Assembly: GCF_018361265.1 (NCBI RefSeq)
Contig: NZ_JAFLNH010000001.1
Span: 1,426,001 to 1,490,000, forward strand
DNA length: 64,000 bases
Reading direction: 5' to 3'
Origin: Mycobacterium sp. SM1
GTDB taxonomy: Bacteria > Actinomycetota > Actinomycetes > Mycobacteriales > Mycobacteriaceae
Under the pieces are notes generated by a model. The model made no database searches, was not told the origin of the DNA, and saw nothing but the letters and a program-made list of their open reading frames with translations. A program made the translations under genes and the position numbers. This document shows positions 55,025-64,000 of this stretch, one piece after another (position 1 is the stretch's first letter; every line of letters begins with the position of its first letter).

Positions 55025-56562
55025 CGTCTGTCCACCGGCTCGAGCTCAGAGGGTCGCAAAGGCGTCGGCTCCGAGGATACGTAGCGGTTCTCGGCGCGGA
55101 ATAATTCGACCTCCACGGTGTGCACCTGCCCTGCGGCCGTCACCACCTCCACGGTCGCCGGACCGGTTTGGGTAATCAGCACGTCAACCGATCCCCGGTA
55201 CGACTCCCCCGGCTTGCCGACGGAGATCAGGGTGTTAGGGCGCGGCGCCGGAACGATGGTGCCGTCCGCGACGCTGACCGTGGTGCCGGAAGCGGGCCGC
55301 ACCCGGTTGTCCACCGTGATATCCGGCATGCGAACGCTGGCCCAGCGTCGCAGATCTCGCGTGTGCACCGTGATCCTCTCGCCGGCTCCCGCCAGGCGCA
55401 CCACAATTCGCTTGGCCAACGCATCCTCGGCGGCGATGTGCACCCGGCTGAACTCGCCCGGGTCGTCAAGGGGCAGCATCAGCCGGTTACCGGCGCCCAC
55501 CCTGCCGAGCAGCACACCCGACGGCCCTACCGGCAGGATCAGGGACCGTGGCAGCACACCCCGGCGCACCCCGCGCAGCGGCGGCATCGGGCCGCACAGG
55601 TTGGCGGCGATCCCCTGTGTCTGCTCCCCCGGCAGTGTTCGCAGCATCACGCTGGGCGGTGCGGTCGGTGGCTGCGCGCTGCGCACCGTCACGGTGGCCA
55701 TGGCGGTACCGTCGCTGAACAACGTGACATTCTGGATGATCCCGTCGGCACGCAGCGACCACGCGTGCGCCAGGTTCTCGGCGCTGATGTCACTCGGGCG
55801 ATAGGCGTAGGTGGTCAGCCATCCGGCGTCGCCGCGAGCGGTGCGCCAGCGCTGGTGCTGAGCGCTCAACGCGGACTGTCCCAGTCGTCGTTCCAATTCG
55901 ACGATGTCGCTGGCCGTTGCGACCTTGGCGCGGATACCTTGTTGGCGCATGGCGGCGCTGATCCGTTGCCCGGCTGCCAGCGTCGCGGTCCCGATCGAGG
56001 TACGCCATTGCAGCGCCGCGGCATTGGGGATCGCCGCTACCCGTGCGATCAGCCATGTTTCCCTTTGTCCGGCATAGGGCGGGGTGCCGATCAGCGTGTC
56101 GTATACCCGCGGATAATCGCCCATGCTGCGCCGGCGGGCGCCCGCGCTGACCACGCTCAGCGAATCGAGCGTCAGACCCAGGCTTTGATGCAGCAGGGGC
56201 AGCAGATCCGCGATGTCGACGGTGTTTTCGGTATACGTTGCGGTTGATCCGGTGAGCAGGGTGGGGGTGTGCGGTTTGCCGAGCAGCTGCACAGCGACCA
56301 CGGCAAAACCGTCCTGGTAGCGGATCCCGCCCCCGGATCGATCGTTGGCCACGGTGATGGGGCCGCTCCACCCGATCGATTGGCGACGGCGGCGCCACAA
56401 CATCAGCCAATACCACAGCGGATGCCCACGCCAGCGAATCACGCCGCCGGCCACCCCGGCGGCTAAGCCGGCTGCGGCACCGGGGTATCCGCCGGCGATC
56501 CAGCCGGCCAGGCCGGCGGCAAGCACGCCGGTGATCACCGCGAGCTTCGTGGTGGGGCTCAT
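55021..56562 (-). CDS. eccE2: ESX-2 core component EccE2
   Basis: Predicted 513 residues (Rv3885c is 537). Two N-terminal hydrophobic helices (LAVITGVLAAGLAGWIAGGY, AAAGLAAGVAGGVI) and a WYWLMLWRRRR boundary are followed by a soluble domain. The order MycP2-EccE2-EccA2 and the overlaps at both ends (ATGA type) match the ESX-2 operon. Function is by analogy with other EccE proteins of the ESX membrane complex. Confidence 0.92.
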   Translation of the reverse strand: MSPTTKLAVITGVLAAGLAGWIAGGYPGAAAGLAAGVAGGVIRWRGHPLWYWLMLWRRRRQSIGWSGPITVANDRSGGGIRYQDGFAVVAVQLLGKPHTPTLLTGSTATYTENTVDIADLLPLLHQSLGLTLDSLSVVSAGARRRSMGDYPRVYDTLIGTPPYAGQRETWLIARVAAIPNAAALQWRTSIGTATLAAGQRISAAMRQQGIRAKVATASDIVELERRLGQSALSAQHQRWRTARGDAGWLTTYAYRPSDISAENLAHAWSLRADGIIQNVTLFSDGTAMATVTVRSAQPPTAPPSVMLRTLPGEQTQGIAANLCGPMPPLRGVRRGVLPRSLILPVGPSGVLLGRVGAGNRLMLPLDDPGEFSRVHIAAEDALAKRIVVRLAGAGERITVHTRDLRRWASVRMPDITVDNRVRPASGTTVSVADGTIVPAPRPNTLISVGKPGESYRGSVDVLITQTGPATVEVVTAAGQVHTVEVELFRAENRYVSSEPTPLRPSELEPVDRR

Positions 56563-58214
56563 CGCGCCCGCCGGGCGCGCGCGATAAGCCAGCCGATCAT
56601 GACTGCGGCCGCGACCACGCCGGTGAACGCCAGCGCCATGGTGCGGGCACGGTGATCTGGCGGTGGCGGCGGCGGCGCGGGCGTGATCACCCGACTCTGC
56701 GCCCCGGGCGCAAGCCGGTCTCCTGCGGGCACGTTGAATGTGAGTGCGGCTACCGGGTCCACCACTCCGTAGCCAACCTGATTATCGACCCCCCGCGGCG
56801 GATTGTGCGCCGTCTGCAGTATCCGATTGATCACCTGGTGAGCCGACAGCTGAGGGTATTTCGCCCGCACCAGGGCGGCCACTCCGCTCACGTAAGCCGC
56901 CGAAAAACTGGTGCCCCAGAACGGCATGTTTTTCTCACCCGGACGGATCGGCGGGTAGGCGTTGACCGGTCCCGCGGTCTGCGGAGACAGTCCCATGATC
57001 CCGACCCCGGGCGCCGCAGCCGCCACCCACGGCCCTGCGAGACTCTTGCTAATCGGAGCTCCGGCATCATCCACAGCGCCCACCGACAGCACGTAATCGG
57101 AGAACCACGAGGGTGACGACACCGTTTTGACCTGATGCCAGTCTCGGGGGTCGGACGGATTCAGCGGGTCGAAAACCGGATTCTGCGCGCATTCGTCTTC
57201 GCCTTCGTTACCGGCAGCCGCGACGATCACCGCATCCTTCACGGTCGCCGCGTACCACACCGCGGCGCCGATCGCGCCCTGATCGAGGGGGTCGGCCGCC
57301 GGCACGCACGAGGTCACGCTGACATTGATCACCTTGGCGCCCATGTTGGCCGCATGCACGATAGCGCTGGCCAGCGTGGCGACGGTGCCGGCCTTCTTGC
57401 GGGCCTCCACGTCACCGCCTCCTGGATTAACCGGCTCGTAGGCCCGTGAGGATTGCCGGATCGAGATGATCGTGGCGTGCGGCGCCACCCCGACCACGCC
57501 ATCGGGTGCGCCCGGCGGAGGTGGTGGCACCTCGGGGTCGTCGGCCTGGTCCGGGGTGGGATTCCCCGGCGCGTTCGACGGCTCGTCAGGCGGCGGGGGT
57601 GGCGGTGGTGGGGCCGGTTTGATTTCGGTGACGGTTACCGGCGACGGGGGCGGTGGCGGGGCGGGCGGGGCAGGGGGCGCGCCCGGCGGAGGCGGCGCTG
57701 AATCGGTGGCCGGTGGGCCGGCAGGCGGCGGGAACGCCGGAACGGGCGGCATCGGGGCGGGCATCGGGCTGCCTTGGGGCGCAGCGCCGATCACCGAGGC
57801 CACGATGGTGCCGTGGGCGTCACAGTCCATCAGCCCGTCGCCGCCCATGATGTAGTCGCCACCAGGCGCCACCGGCAGCCGCTGACTGGGGTTGACGCCG
57901 GTGTCGATGATGGCCACCGGCACCCCGTTGCCCGTCGAATACTGCCAAGCTTTGGCGATGTTGAGCAGCGCGAAACCCGGTGCGGTGATAGCCACGTTGG
58001 GATCGGCGACGGTAATGGTCCGCGCGCAGATGTTGCTCTGGCGCATTGGCTGATCCGGGCCCGGCTTACCATCCGCGGGCACCCGGCCCGGATCGATAGT
58101 GGGCGGTGGAATGGCTTGCGCCGCAGGTAGGCTCGCCGATGCTCCAACGAGCAGGGCCGCCAACGTTATTGATGTGATCTGCTGTGGCCGGGACACCGAG
58201 GCTCTCCAGATCAT
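56559..58214 (-). CDS. mycP2: Mycosin-2, ESX-2 subtilisin-like protease
   Basis: Predicted 551 residues (Rv3886c is 550). A signal peptide (ITLAALLVGASASLPAAQA) leads to the subtilase domain, with Asp in AIIDTGVN, His in DCDAHGTIV and Ser in GTSFSAAY. A long Pro-rich insertion of about 100 residues (PPPPPDEPSNAPGNPTPD style) interrupts the domain after the His motif. A C-terminal transmembrane helix (MALAFTGVVAAAVMIGWLI) anchors it. ATG at 58214 overlaps the eccD2 stop. The longer upstream frame is a shadow inside eccD2. Confidence 0.95.
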   Translation of the reverse strand: MIWRASVSRPQQITSITLAALLVGASASLPAAQAIPPPTIDPGRVPADGKPGPDQPMRQSNICARTITVADPNVAITAPGFALLNIAKAWQYSTGNGVPVAIIDTGVNPSQRLPVAPGGDYIMGGDGLMDCDAHGTIVASVIGAAPQGSPMPAPMPPVPAFPPPAGPPATDSAPPPPGAPPAPPAPPPPPSPVTVTEIKPAPPPPPPPPDEPSNAPGNPTPDQADDPEVPPPPPGAPDGVVGVAPHATIISIRQSSRAYEPVNPGGGDVEARKKAGTVATLASAIVHAANMGAKVINVSVTSCVPAADPLDQGAIGAAVWYAATVKDAVIVAAAGNEGEDECAQNPVFDPLNPSDPRDWHQVKTVSSPSWFSDYVLSVGAVDDAGAPISKSLAGPWVAAAAPGVGIMGLSPQTAGPVNAYPPIRPGEKNMPFWGTSFSAAYVSGVAALVRAKYPQLSAHQVINRILQTAHNPPRGVDNQVGYGVVDPVAALTFNVPAGDRLAPGAQSRVITPAPPPPPPDHRARTMALAFTGVVAAAVMIGWLIARARRAR

Positions 58215-59692
58215 CGCATCCGCACCCACGTGAACAGCCCGCCGATCCACGCCGCCAGCGGCATGGCCGCGATGATCGCCACGATCTCCAGCCACTCCGC
58301 GATCATCCGCACCAGCGGGGTGAACCTCGTGATCGGCACCAGCAGCGCCGCCGCCAGGCCGGCACCGGCAAAACCGGTCAGCATCACCGCCGCCCACAGC
58401 ACCGCTTCGCTGGATGCCGCGGGCTCGTGCAGCACGTATTTGACCACACCGGCGCAGACCGCGGCCACCGCCCCGCAGACCAGCGCGACCGCTTGGCGCT
58501 TGTCGGCGAACGCGCGCCCGCGACTGATGAAGATCAGCGCGAAAAGCCCGGCCAGCACGACCGCCGCGACGCTCTTGCCCTGGCCCGGCATCAGCGTCGC
58601 CCATACCGCGGCCGGCAGCGTCAGGCCCGCGCCCACGCAGATTCCGGTCAGCACATTGTTGGCGCGGATCGCCGCGGCGGCGATTTGCGCCCCGCGCGGG
58701 GTGGTGTCCGGCGTCACCTCCTCTTCGGCGCCCTCGTCCACCGGAGACACGGCGTCCGCCGGCAGGCCGGCCTTGCGCCGAAACAGATCTCTCCCCGTGA
58801 TCGACCCGAAGTACGGCGGCCGAATCCTCGCGGCCCACAATGCGATCGTCGGCGCCAAGGTCAGCAAAAAAAGCAGGGCGACCAATGTGCACATACCGAG
58901 CCACTGGGCCGGAACCGGTCGCCACATGCGGGCCGCGGCGGCCGTCCCGCCCAGCGCGCACAGCGTGGCCACCGCCGACGCCACGTTGACATGCCGTCGG
59001 GTCATCACCGCTATCCCGTAAGCCAGAACCCCGACGGTTAGCGCCCCGATGAACAGGTGCGCCGACCCGAGAGGCCCCGGGGCGCTCGCACCCAGGGCGA
59101 CCGCGAGCAACGGCACCGTAAGCCAGGCGAACCCGTCAAGCATGTCCGTGCGGTTCGGCCACCACCACCACACCACGGCGGTCGCGCCGAGAGCCAGCAA
59201 ACCCAGCGCACCGGTGACGATGCTGGGAGCCAACGAGTCGGTGTCGACGCGGTTGCGCAGAGCCAGCCCCAGCACCACCACCGAAACCGCCACCACGATC
59301 GCCAGCGCGGTGTGCGCCGCGGTGTCGGCCGACACGGGCTCGAACAGTTTCCTCCCTACCCGGGCCAGTCCGGTAGATAGCGATTCGTATTGCGGCTCAA
59401 ACGAATCGCCTTCCGAAACGGGAGCCAGCACCAGGGTGGCGCCGTCCTCAACGCCGAGCTCGTCGAGCGTTTTGGTGACATCAAGCCGCACCCCGTTGGC
59501 CTTCTGCAGCTCGTAACCGACCCCTGGGTCAAGCCCGGCCAGCCCGCGGCGTTTGAGCTCCTCGTTGAGCAGCTCGACGATGTTGTCGAGGAACATTTCC
59601 ACCGGCACAGACGCGGGGTACACCTGCGAAACGAGGTGCTCTCCGCACACCACCGCCACCGCGCACCGCGCCGGAAATGCGACCTTCGGCAT
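58211..59692 (-). CDS. eccD2: ESX-2 core channel subunit EccD2
   Basis: Predicted 493 residues (Rv3887c is 509). An N-terminal ubiquitin-like domain (VAVVCGEHLVSQVYPASVPV to GATLVLAPV) is followed by about eleven transmembrane helices. The ATG at 59692 directly follows the TAA of the upstream ATPase gene with no gap. The stop overlaps mycP2. It is expected to form the central membrane channel of ESX-2. Confidence 0.95.
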   Translation of the reverse strand: MPKVAFPARCAVAVVCGEHLVSQVYPASVPVEMFLDNIVELLNEELKRRGLAGLDPGVGYELQKANGVRLDVTKTLDELGVEDGATLVLAPVSEGDSFEPQYESLSTGLARVGRKLFEPVSADTAAHTALAIVVAVSVVVLGLALRNRVDTDSLAPSIVTGALGLLALGATAVVWWWWPNRTDMLDGFAWLTVPLLAVALGASAPGPLGSAHLFIGALTVGVLAYGIAVMTRRHVNVASAVATLCALGGTAAAARMWRPVPAQWLGMCTLVALLFLLTLAPTIALWAARIRPPYFGSITGRDLFRRKAGLPADAVSPVDEGAEEEVTPDTTPRGAQIAAAAIRANNVLTGICVGAGLTLPAAVWATLMPGQGKSVAAVVLAGLFALIFISRGRAFADKRQAVALVCGAVAAVCAGVVKYVLHEPAASSEAVLWAAVMLTGFAGAGLAAALLVPITRFTPLVRMIAEWLEIVAIIAAMPLAAWIGGLFTWVRMR

Positions 59693-60721
59693 TTAACGGG
59701 GCCTATCGGCGTCCGGGATATACTTATCTGCCAATGCCGCAGTTATCTCAAACAACCGCAGCCTCGTCTTCTTTTTCAGCTCATGCTGCGTATCGATTAT
59801 CCCGCCTTTAGCAAGATGGGAATCGTATGGCATGAACTCGACTGTCGCTCCTGACTTTCCGAAACGCTCAGTGAGATACGCTCGGGCATCTGAGTCATAT
59901 CCGTTGCGGCTATCGTTAAGAATGACCATGCTGCGCGACACCAGTTCGTGATAGCCCATCGATCGCAGCAGATCGATCGCGCGGGTCACCGGCAGTGATG
60001 TGTCCGCGGTCAGACCCGACACGAAAACCAGCGTGTCACATGCGTCAAACACGGCCTTCATCACCGGATGCTCGAGGTCATCAGAGGTGTCCACCACGAT
60101 GATGGTATGGGTGCGGCGCAGCCGCGACAGCACCCCGGTGAACATCGCCGGCACCAGTGGGCGCGGCTGATCGGACGCCCGGTTTCCGGCCAGCACATCC
60201 AGGCCGACACTGTTTTGGCCCAGGTGTTCTCGGATGTCGGCGTATCCCTGCACGTCGGTGTCGTTCAGCACGGCCGTGTAATCGCCGGGTGGATTCTCGT
60301 CGATCCGGCCGGCCAGCGTCCCGAAACCGGGCGCGGCATCGATGGCGACCACGTTCTCCGGCCGGCACTCCCGGAACACCGCGCCGATGCATGCCGTCAT
60401 GGTGGTCTTACCGACTCCGCCCTTGCCGGAGACCACCGCGATGACGTACTGCTTGCGGATGTGGCGGCGGATCCGCTCGCGTAATTCGCGGTAATGCCGC
60501 TCGGCCGGTGACTCACCTAAGTTTATCGCGTGAAACGACGCGCTGTACACGAGCTTGCGCCATCCCGAACCGGGCGGAATTTTGCGCGGCGCAACCATAT
60601 CGGAGATCCGCAGGGTTTCCGATACGGACTCTTGCTGATGGCGCAACGAAGGGGCGGCTTCCCTTCGCGGCTGCCGGGCCTGCTCCGTCGAATTCGGCGG
60701 CGCTTGCCACGGATTTGTCAC
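59693..60721 (-). CDS. ESX-2 MinD/ParA-like ATPase (Rv3888c-type)
   Basis: Predicted 342 residues from GTG 60721. A TTG at 60763 overlapping the espG2 stop would give 356 and is a fair alternative. It has Walker A VSGKGGVGKTT, AIDAAPGFGTLAGR and VVDTSDDLEHPV, and lacks the long Pro-rich lead of EspI. It lies between espG2 and eccD2, as Rv3888c does. It is a putative cytosolic regulatory or assembly ATPase. Its exact role in ESX-2 is unknown. Confidence 0.9.
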   Translation of the reverse strand: MTNPWQAPPNSTEQARQPRREAAPSLRHQQESVSETLRISDMVAPRKIPPGSGWRKLVYSASFHAINLGESPAERHYRELRERIRRHIRKQYVIAVVSGKGGVGKTTMTACIGAVFRECRPENVVAIDAAPGFGTLAGRIDENPPGDYTAVLNDTDVQGYADIREHLGQNSVGLDVLAGNRASDQPRPLVPAMFTGVLSRLRRTHTIIVVDTSDDLEHPVMKAVFDACDTLVFVSGLTADTSLPVTRAIDLLRSMGYHELVSRSMVILNDSRNGYDSDARAYLTERFGKSGATVEFMPYDSHLAKGGIIDTQHELKKKTRLRLFEITAALADKYIPDADRPR

Positions 60722-60755
60722 GATAACGATGCTAACATGGGTGATAAACCTTCGC

Positions 60756-61592
60756 TTACACAACCTTTCGGTAGGAATACCATTCTTGACTCGCGGGCAG
60801 CCGCCGCATCAGCCGGTTGACCGCTTCGGCAATGCTGCTGGTTGTACCGGGCGAGATGACCATCCATCTCTTGCCGGCTGAGGAGAAGTGCTCGCCGACC
60901 AGCCGCCCCTCCGGGGTGTCGGCGATGGCCACCACACTGTGCTCGACGTGCGTGCGGATAGGCCGTCCGGTGTCGACCCCGGATTGGATCGCGACGATGA
61001 AGGCACGCGCTGTGCGGCGCATGTCGGCGGCCATCATGAGGATCTGCAGCTGATCACCGTCCAGCCGCTGGCGCAGCAACTGCTGCCGCAGCGTTTCCCG
61101 GTTGTCTACGCCCGCCATCACCTGGTCGACATCCACGGTCACCGGCTGTAGCGGCGCCGGCTCGAGGGTTCCGCACAGCCGCTCGATCTGCCGGATGACG
61201 ACATCGTTCGCGGCGGATTCTGTGTTCGACGTGCCGGCCCCGCTGATGCGGACCAGATTTTCCGATCGCTCCATAACGACCCACCACTGGGCGAACCGCG
61301 CGAGCAGTGCTCTGGCCGGGTGCTGCCCCTCGTCGAGCCTCTGAACATAGATCAGCAGCGCGACATCGCGGCGCGCGAGCACCGTCAGCCACTCCACAAC
61401 GGTGCTGTCGACGCGTCCCGACTCGTCGATCGCGCCCACGGCTCGCAGCTCGGCGGCGATCGGATGTGCCAGTGCCAGTTGCGGCGTCTCAACGCTCGGC
61501 AAAATGGGACGCAGCGCCAGCTCCGGGGCCAGCACCTCAATTCCGGTGAGGACCTGCAGCACCCACAGCCCATCAACGGTAGTGGTCAACAC
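60756..61592 (-). CDS. espG2: ESX-2 PE/PPE chaperone EspG2
   Basis: Predicted 278 residues (Rv3889c is 276). It opens with the EspG pattern (TTTVDGLWVLQVLTGIEVLAPEL) and ends with GKRWMVISPGTTSSIAEAVNRLM. It probably holds PE36/PPE69 in the cytosol before export. It lies 71 bp after esxC and overlaps or abuts the next ATPase gene. Confidence 0.93.
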   Translation of the reverse strand: MLTTTVDGLWVLQVLTGIEVLAPELALRPILPSVETPQLALAHPIAAELRAVGAIDESGRVDSTVVEWLTVLARRDVALLIYVQRLDEGQHPARALLARFAQWWVVMERSENLVRISGAGTSNTESAANDVVIRQIERLCGTLEPAPLQPVTVDVDQVMAGVDNRETLRQQLLRQRLDGDQLQILMMAADMRRTARAFIVAIQSGVDTGRPIRTHVEHSVVAIADTPEGRLVGEHFSSAGKRWMVISPGTTSSIAEAVNRLMRRLPASQEWYSYRKVV

Positions 61593-61663
61593 GCTTGTCC
61601 TCCAAGCCAGGACGCGGGGTGCACGTCCACACGTGCGCCCCGCGCCCCGGCTCCCTAGGAGAC

Positions 61664-61954
61664 CTAAATGCTCAGACTTTGCGCAGCCGCGGCGTCGACG
61701 TCGTGGGCGCTGCCGAATGACGCGTTTACGGCGCTGCTGTGCCGCATAATGGTGTCGCCGATGTCGGACACCGCGCTGGTGAGTCGCCTGAGGCTATCCA
61801 GGTAGGCGTCCCCACCTTGACCGACAAGATTTTCGGACACCAACGCGGTGCCGGCTTGCATGAGGTCGTGGGCGTGCTGAGTAAGCATCGCGGCCTGCGA
61901 GGCCATGGCCTGAGATAAGTCCGCTCCGGCCGCGTAGTTGTATGAGATTTCCAT
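61664..61954 (-). CDS. esxC: WXG100-family protein EsxC of ESX-2
   Basis: Predicted 96 residues (Rv3890c is 95). A helical hairpin has the turn LVGQGGDAY, in which the usual Trp of WxG is not seen, and the opening EISYNYAAGADLSQAMASQ. It probably dimerises with EsxD and is exported through ESX-2. ATG at 61954 gives the family N-terminus. A longer open frame upstream crosses the esxD end and is not coding. Confidence 0.92.
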   Translation of the reverse strand: MEISYNYAAGADLSQAMASQAAMLTQHAHDLMQAGTALVSENLVGQGGDAYLDSLRRLTSAVSDIGDTIMRHSSAVNASFGSAHDVDAAAAQSLSI

Positions 61955-62009
61955 CTGTTCTCCTGATCCGGGTAGGTCTCTGGGGTTTACATCACGTGAA
62001 GGAGGCGCA

Positions 62010-62339
62010 CTACATCGACGACACCGGGCTACCGCCGGGGTGAACGGCAGCAAGGTCATGGCTCGAGTCGACTTGCTGAGCCAGATATTGCGCCTTGGCG
62101 TGGTTCAGTTGCTCATGCAGTTCCAGATTGGCCGCAAGGGCCTGATCAAGATCGTGTTTCACCTGGATGGCTGTCGCGTGCGACGTGACACAAGCTTGCC
62201 CGGACCAGCCGGCGTTGATGATGTTTTCGGAATGGGCTAGATACTGCCCGCCAAGCGCTTGTGCTTCTGCCAGAAGCGTGTCGGCCTTCTGGATCATCGC
62301 CTCCACCGCTTCGATTCCGACCTGCATATTTTGTGGCAT
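62010..62339 (-). CDS. esxD: WXG100-family protein EsxD of ESX-2
   Basis: Predicted 109 residues (Rv3891c is 107). It has two helices with NAGWSGQACVTSH as the WxG turn and a Gln-rich second helix (EQLNHAKAQYLAQQV). It probably pairs with EsxC. ATG at 62339 is preceded by AACGAGAGG. The gene lies 191 bp after PPE69. Confidence 0.92.
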   Translation of the reverse strand: MPQNMQVGIEAVEAMIQKADTLLAEAQALGGQYLAHSENIINAGWSGQACVTSHATAIQVKHDLDQALAANLELHEQLNHAKAQYLAQQVDSSHDLAAVHPGGSPVSSM

Positions 62340-62530
62340 TTGTGTTTTCCTCTCGTTGTTAGTCGTTGCTGGCGGCGCCCGGGCTTTTGGGGCATTGCCC
62401 AGAAGTGTATTGCCTTCGGGCTGGCTGTCACTTCAGTTGCTTAACCGGCTTGGGCATCACCACCTGACCCGTGAACTCGACGGACGGTAAAACCCCGGCC
62501 CGCCACGCGGAATCGTTGGAACCCTGCTCA

Positions 62531-63745
62531 TTACGGGGAATCCTTACGGCTGCGATCGACGACGATGCGGGCGTGGGTCACCTTGCCCTTGTCCGCATCG
62601 GCGTTTTCCCGGCCCAGCATCCCGGCGGCTGCAGGTGAAACCGGCATCGCCGCCCCGCCGCCCACCGGGGCCGTGGCGGTCGGGCCCCGCACGTCGGCCG
62701 CGCTCAGCAAGCCGCCCGGCCGCAGCCCGCTGGGCCGCCCGCCCTCGGGCTCGAACGTGCTGGCGGGGCGGGTGAAGCTGGTCAAACCCGCGCCGGGGTA
62801 GCCAACACCGCCGGCAGCGCCGGCCGCGCCCGAACCCAGGCCGACCGCACCTCCGCCACCGGCCGCGATCGGCTCGGCCGCCGCGGCCACCGGCTCAACG
62901 GCCGCAGCAGTCCCCGGCTGCGACATCAATCCCGGGAACATGCCCATCAGGCTTTGCATCGGGCTGGACAGACTCTGCGACGCGCCCTGGAGCAATTGCG
63001 TGGGGCCCTGGCCGACAGAGTTCGCCAGCTCGGGCACGCTGGAGACCGCTTGCTGCAACGGCTGCAGGAACTGGCCCATCGCGTCCATCGGCGACGCTGT
63101 CGAGCCGGCGGTCTGTGCCGCCTCGGTCGGCAACGCCGGCAACCCACCCGCGTTGCTCGCCGCCGACTCGGCGACAGACTCGGCCGGGGCAGCTGCCGCG
63201 GCCGGCGACGCCCCCAGCGGGGTGATCGGGGGCGGTGTGCTGGTGATCGCGCCCATCAACGTGTTCAGCGTGCCGGCGTACATCAACCCGGCGCTCATGT
63301 TCTGAGGCCAGAAGCTCCCAAAATATTGCGTGTCATTTGCGATGATCGCCGGGGTATTGCAACCGCAGAAGTTCGTGGCGTGCAACGCAGCGGTCTCGTC
63401 GCGGTTGGCCTGACAGACGGCCGCGGGGATAACCGACGATCTGGCGATGGTGTTCGCTTCCACCGCGGCCTGCCCGATGGTGACGTGTTTCAAGCAGTGC
63501 GCCACCATCGGCGCCAGGCCGGCGAAGTTGAGTTCACTTCCCTTCAACGCGGAGGCGACACCGCCGAGGCCGACCCACTGCGACATGGTCGCCGCGATAT
63601 TGGCCATCGACATCCCCATCGACAATTCGTGGCTGACCGCCTCGCTGAGCCAGGCCGCGACATTGGCGATCACGGTGGAGGGGTCACTGGCCTCGAGGAG
63701 CGCGGCAACGCTTTCGGGTGGACCGAACCACAGCGGGTCGGGCAT
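62531..63745 (-). CDS. PPE69: PPE69 family protein of ESX-2
   Basis: Predicted 404 residues (Rv3892c is 399). The N-terminal PPE domain opens with PDPLWFGPPESVAALLE. A Pro/Ala/Gly-rich C-terminal part has a basic end (HARIVVDRSRKDS). It should pair with PE36, whose gene ends 9 bp upstream, and be handled by EspG2. Confidence 0.94.
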   Translation of the reverse strand: MPDPLWFGPPESVAALLEASDPSTVIANVAAWLSEAVSHELSMGMSMANIAATMSQWVGLGGVASALKGSELNFAGLAPMVAHCLKHVTIGQAAVEANTIARSSVIPAAVCQANRDETAALHATNFCGCNTPAIIANDTQYFGSFWPQNMSAGLMYAGTLNTLMGAITSTPPPITPLGASPAAAAAPAESVAESAASNAGGLPALPTEAAQTAGSTASPMDAMGQFLQPLQQAVSSVPELANSVGQGPTQLLQGASQSLSSPMQSLMGMFPGLMSQPGTAAAVEPVAAAAEPIAAGGGGAVGLGSGAAGAAGGVGYPGAGLTSFTRPASTFEPEGGRPSGLRPGGLLSAADVRGPTATAPVGGGAAMPVSPAAAGMLGRENADADKGKVTHARIVVDRSRKDSP

Positions 63746-63754
63746 ATCGCCTCG

Positions 63755-64000
63755 CTACACGATCGACGACAGGTTGACGGCGCCGAGCAGCTCGTTCACC
63801 AGGTAGCTGATCGAGGAGAGGCCTTGCGCGCCGGCGTAGGCGCTCCGCTGCGCGACATGCTCGGCAACCGCGCCGAGGTAGGCGGTGCCCGCCCCGTTCA
63901 GGGCGGACGAGAAGGCCACGTCATCAGAGGTGGGCACCATGGGCACGGTGCCCGTGAGAGCGGCGGCTCCGGCCGCGTTGTTGGCCGCCATGCCGCCGCT
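63755..64000 (-). CDS. PE36: PE36 family protein, 5' end beyond the window
   Basis: The frame is open to the window edge and 81 codons are visible. An ATG at 63991 exists, but the residues before it (SGG) continue a PE-type helix, and the usual PE N-terminus is not yet reached, so I infer that the true start lies outside. The landmarks FSSALNGAGTAYLGAVAEHVAQR match PE36 of ESX-2. The gene pairs with PPE69 downstream. Confidence 0.85.
   Translation of the reverse strand, partial: SGGMAANNAAGAAALTGTVPMVPTSDDVAFSSALNGAGTAYLGAVAEHVAQRSAYAGAQGLSSISYLVNELLGAVNLSSIV

Noticed and set aside
58217..58961. MycP2 starting about 250 codons earlier
   Set aside because: The extra segment lies inside eccD2. 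The signal peptide and the ATGA overlap fix the start at 58214.
61664..62059. EsxC as a 131-residue protein
   Set aside because: The upstream part crosses the esxD end in another frame. The 96-residue form matches the family.

Overview
The window is high-GC mycobacterial DNA. Every core gene matches the M. tuberculosis ESX-1 and ESX-2 type VII secretion loci in domain order, length and signature motifs. EsxA, EsxB and PPE68 differ clearly from the M. tuberculosis complex sequences as I remember them, so I infer a different, probably slow-growing, Mycobacterium. The species cannot be fixed from the sequence alone.

Layout: (1) 1-6616: the 3' end of an unidentified gene, then gltD and gltB (glutamate synthase) on the minus strand. 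(2) 7661-12753: mycP1-eccE1-espB-espL and a small WXG100-like gene on the plus strand. (3) 12783-14477: a degenerate insertion sequence whose open frame joins the start of an IS607-type resolvase to an IS1634-type transposase. (4) About 14470-24110, minus strand: a tandem array built from espK and a gene for a Cys-paired, single-pass membrane protein. It holds three intact membrane-protein genes, one truncated copy, one intact espK, one frameshifted espK and several decayed fragments. (5) 24182-28362: an EspJ-like gene, a DUF2510-type gene, and a plus-strand EspE/EspF-like substrate pair. (6) 28448-42672, minus strand: the ESX-1 core, transcribed espG1-espH-eccA1-eccB1-eccCa1-eccCb1-PE35-PPE68-esxB-esxA-espI-eccD1. 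(7) 43295-44802: an EspM-like regulator gene divergent from whiB6, with a repeat-rich intergenic region. (8) 44888-52825: accessory genes: an MPT63-like secreted protein with a repetitive tail, a membrane Ser/Thr kinase, a membrane-anchored unknown, a MinD/ParA-like ATPase and a polytopic membrane protein. (9) 53171-64000, minus strand: the ESX-2 operon from PE36 (cut by the window edge) to eccA2.

In M. tuberculosis gltBD and eccA2 flank ESX-1 as they do here, but the whole block from mycP1 to whiB6 is inverted relative to those flanks. The canonical espE-espF pair is absent from between the espM-like gene and espG1, and an EspE/EspF-like pair lies beside eccD1 instead. espK lies on the strand opposite to espL.

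Functionally, EccB1/Ca1/Cb1/D1/E1 form the inner-membrane channel. MycP1 is its protease. EccA1, EspG1 and EspH are cytosolic helpers. EsxA/B, PE35/PPE68, EspB, EspJ, the EspE/F-like pair and probably the 12463-12753 product are substrates. EspL, EspK and EspI are associated factors, and EspM/WhiB6 provide control. The ESX-2 genes encode a parallel system.
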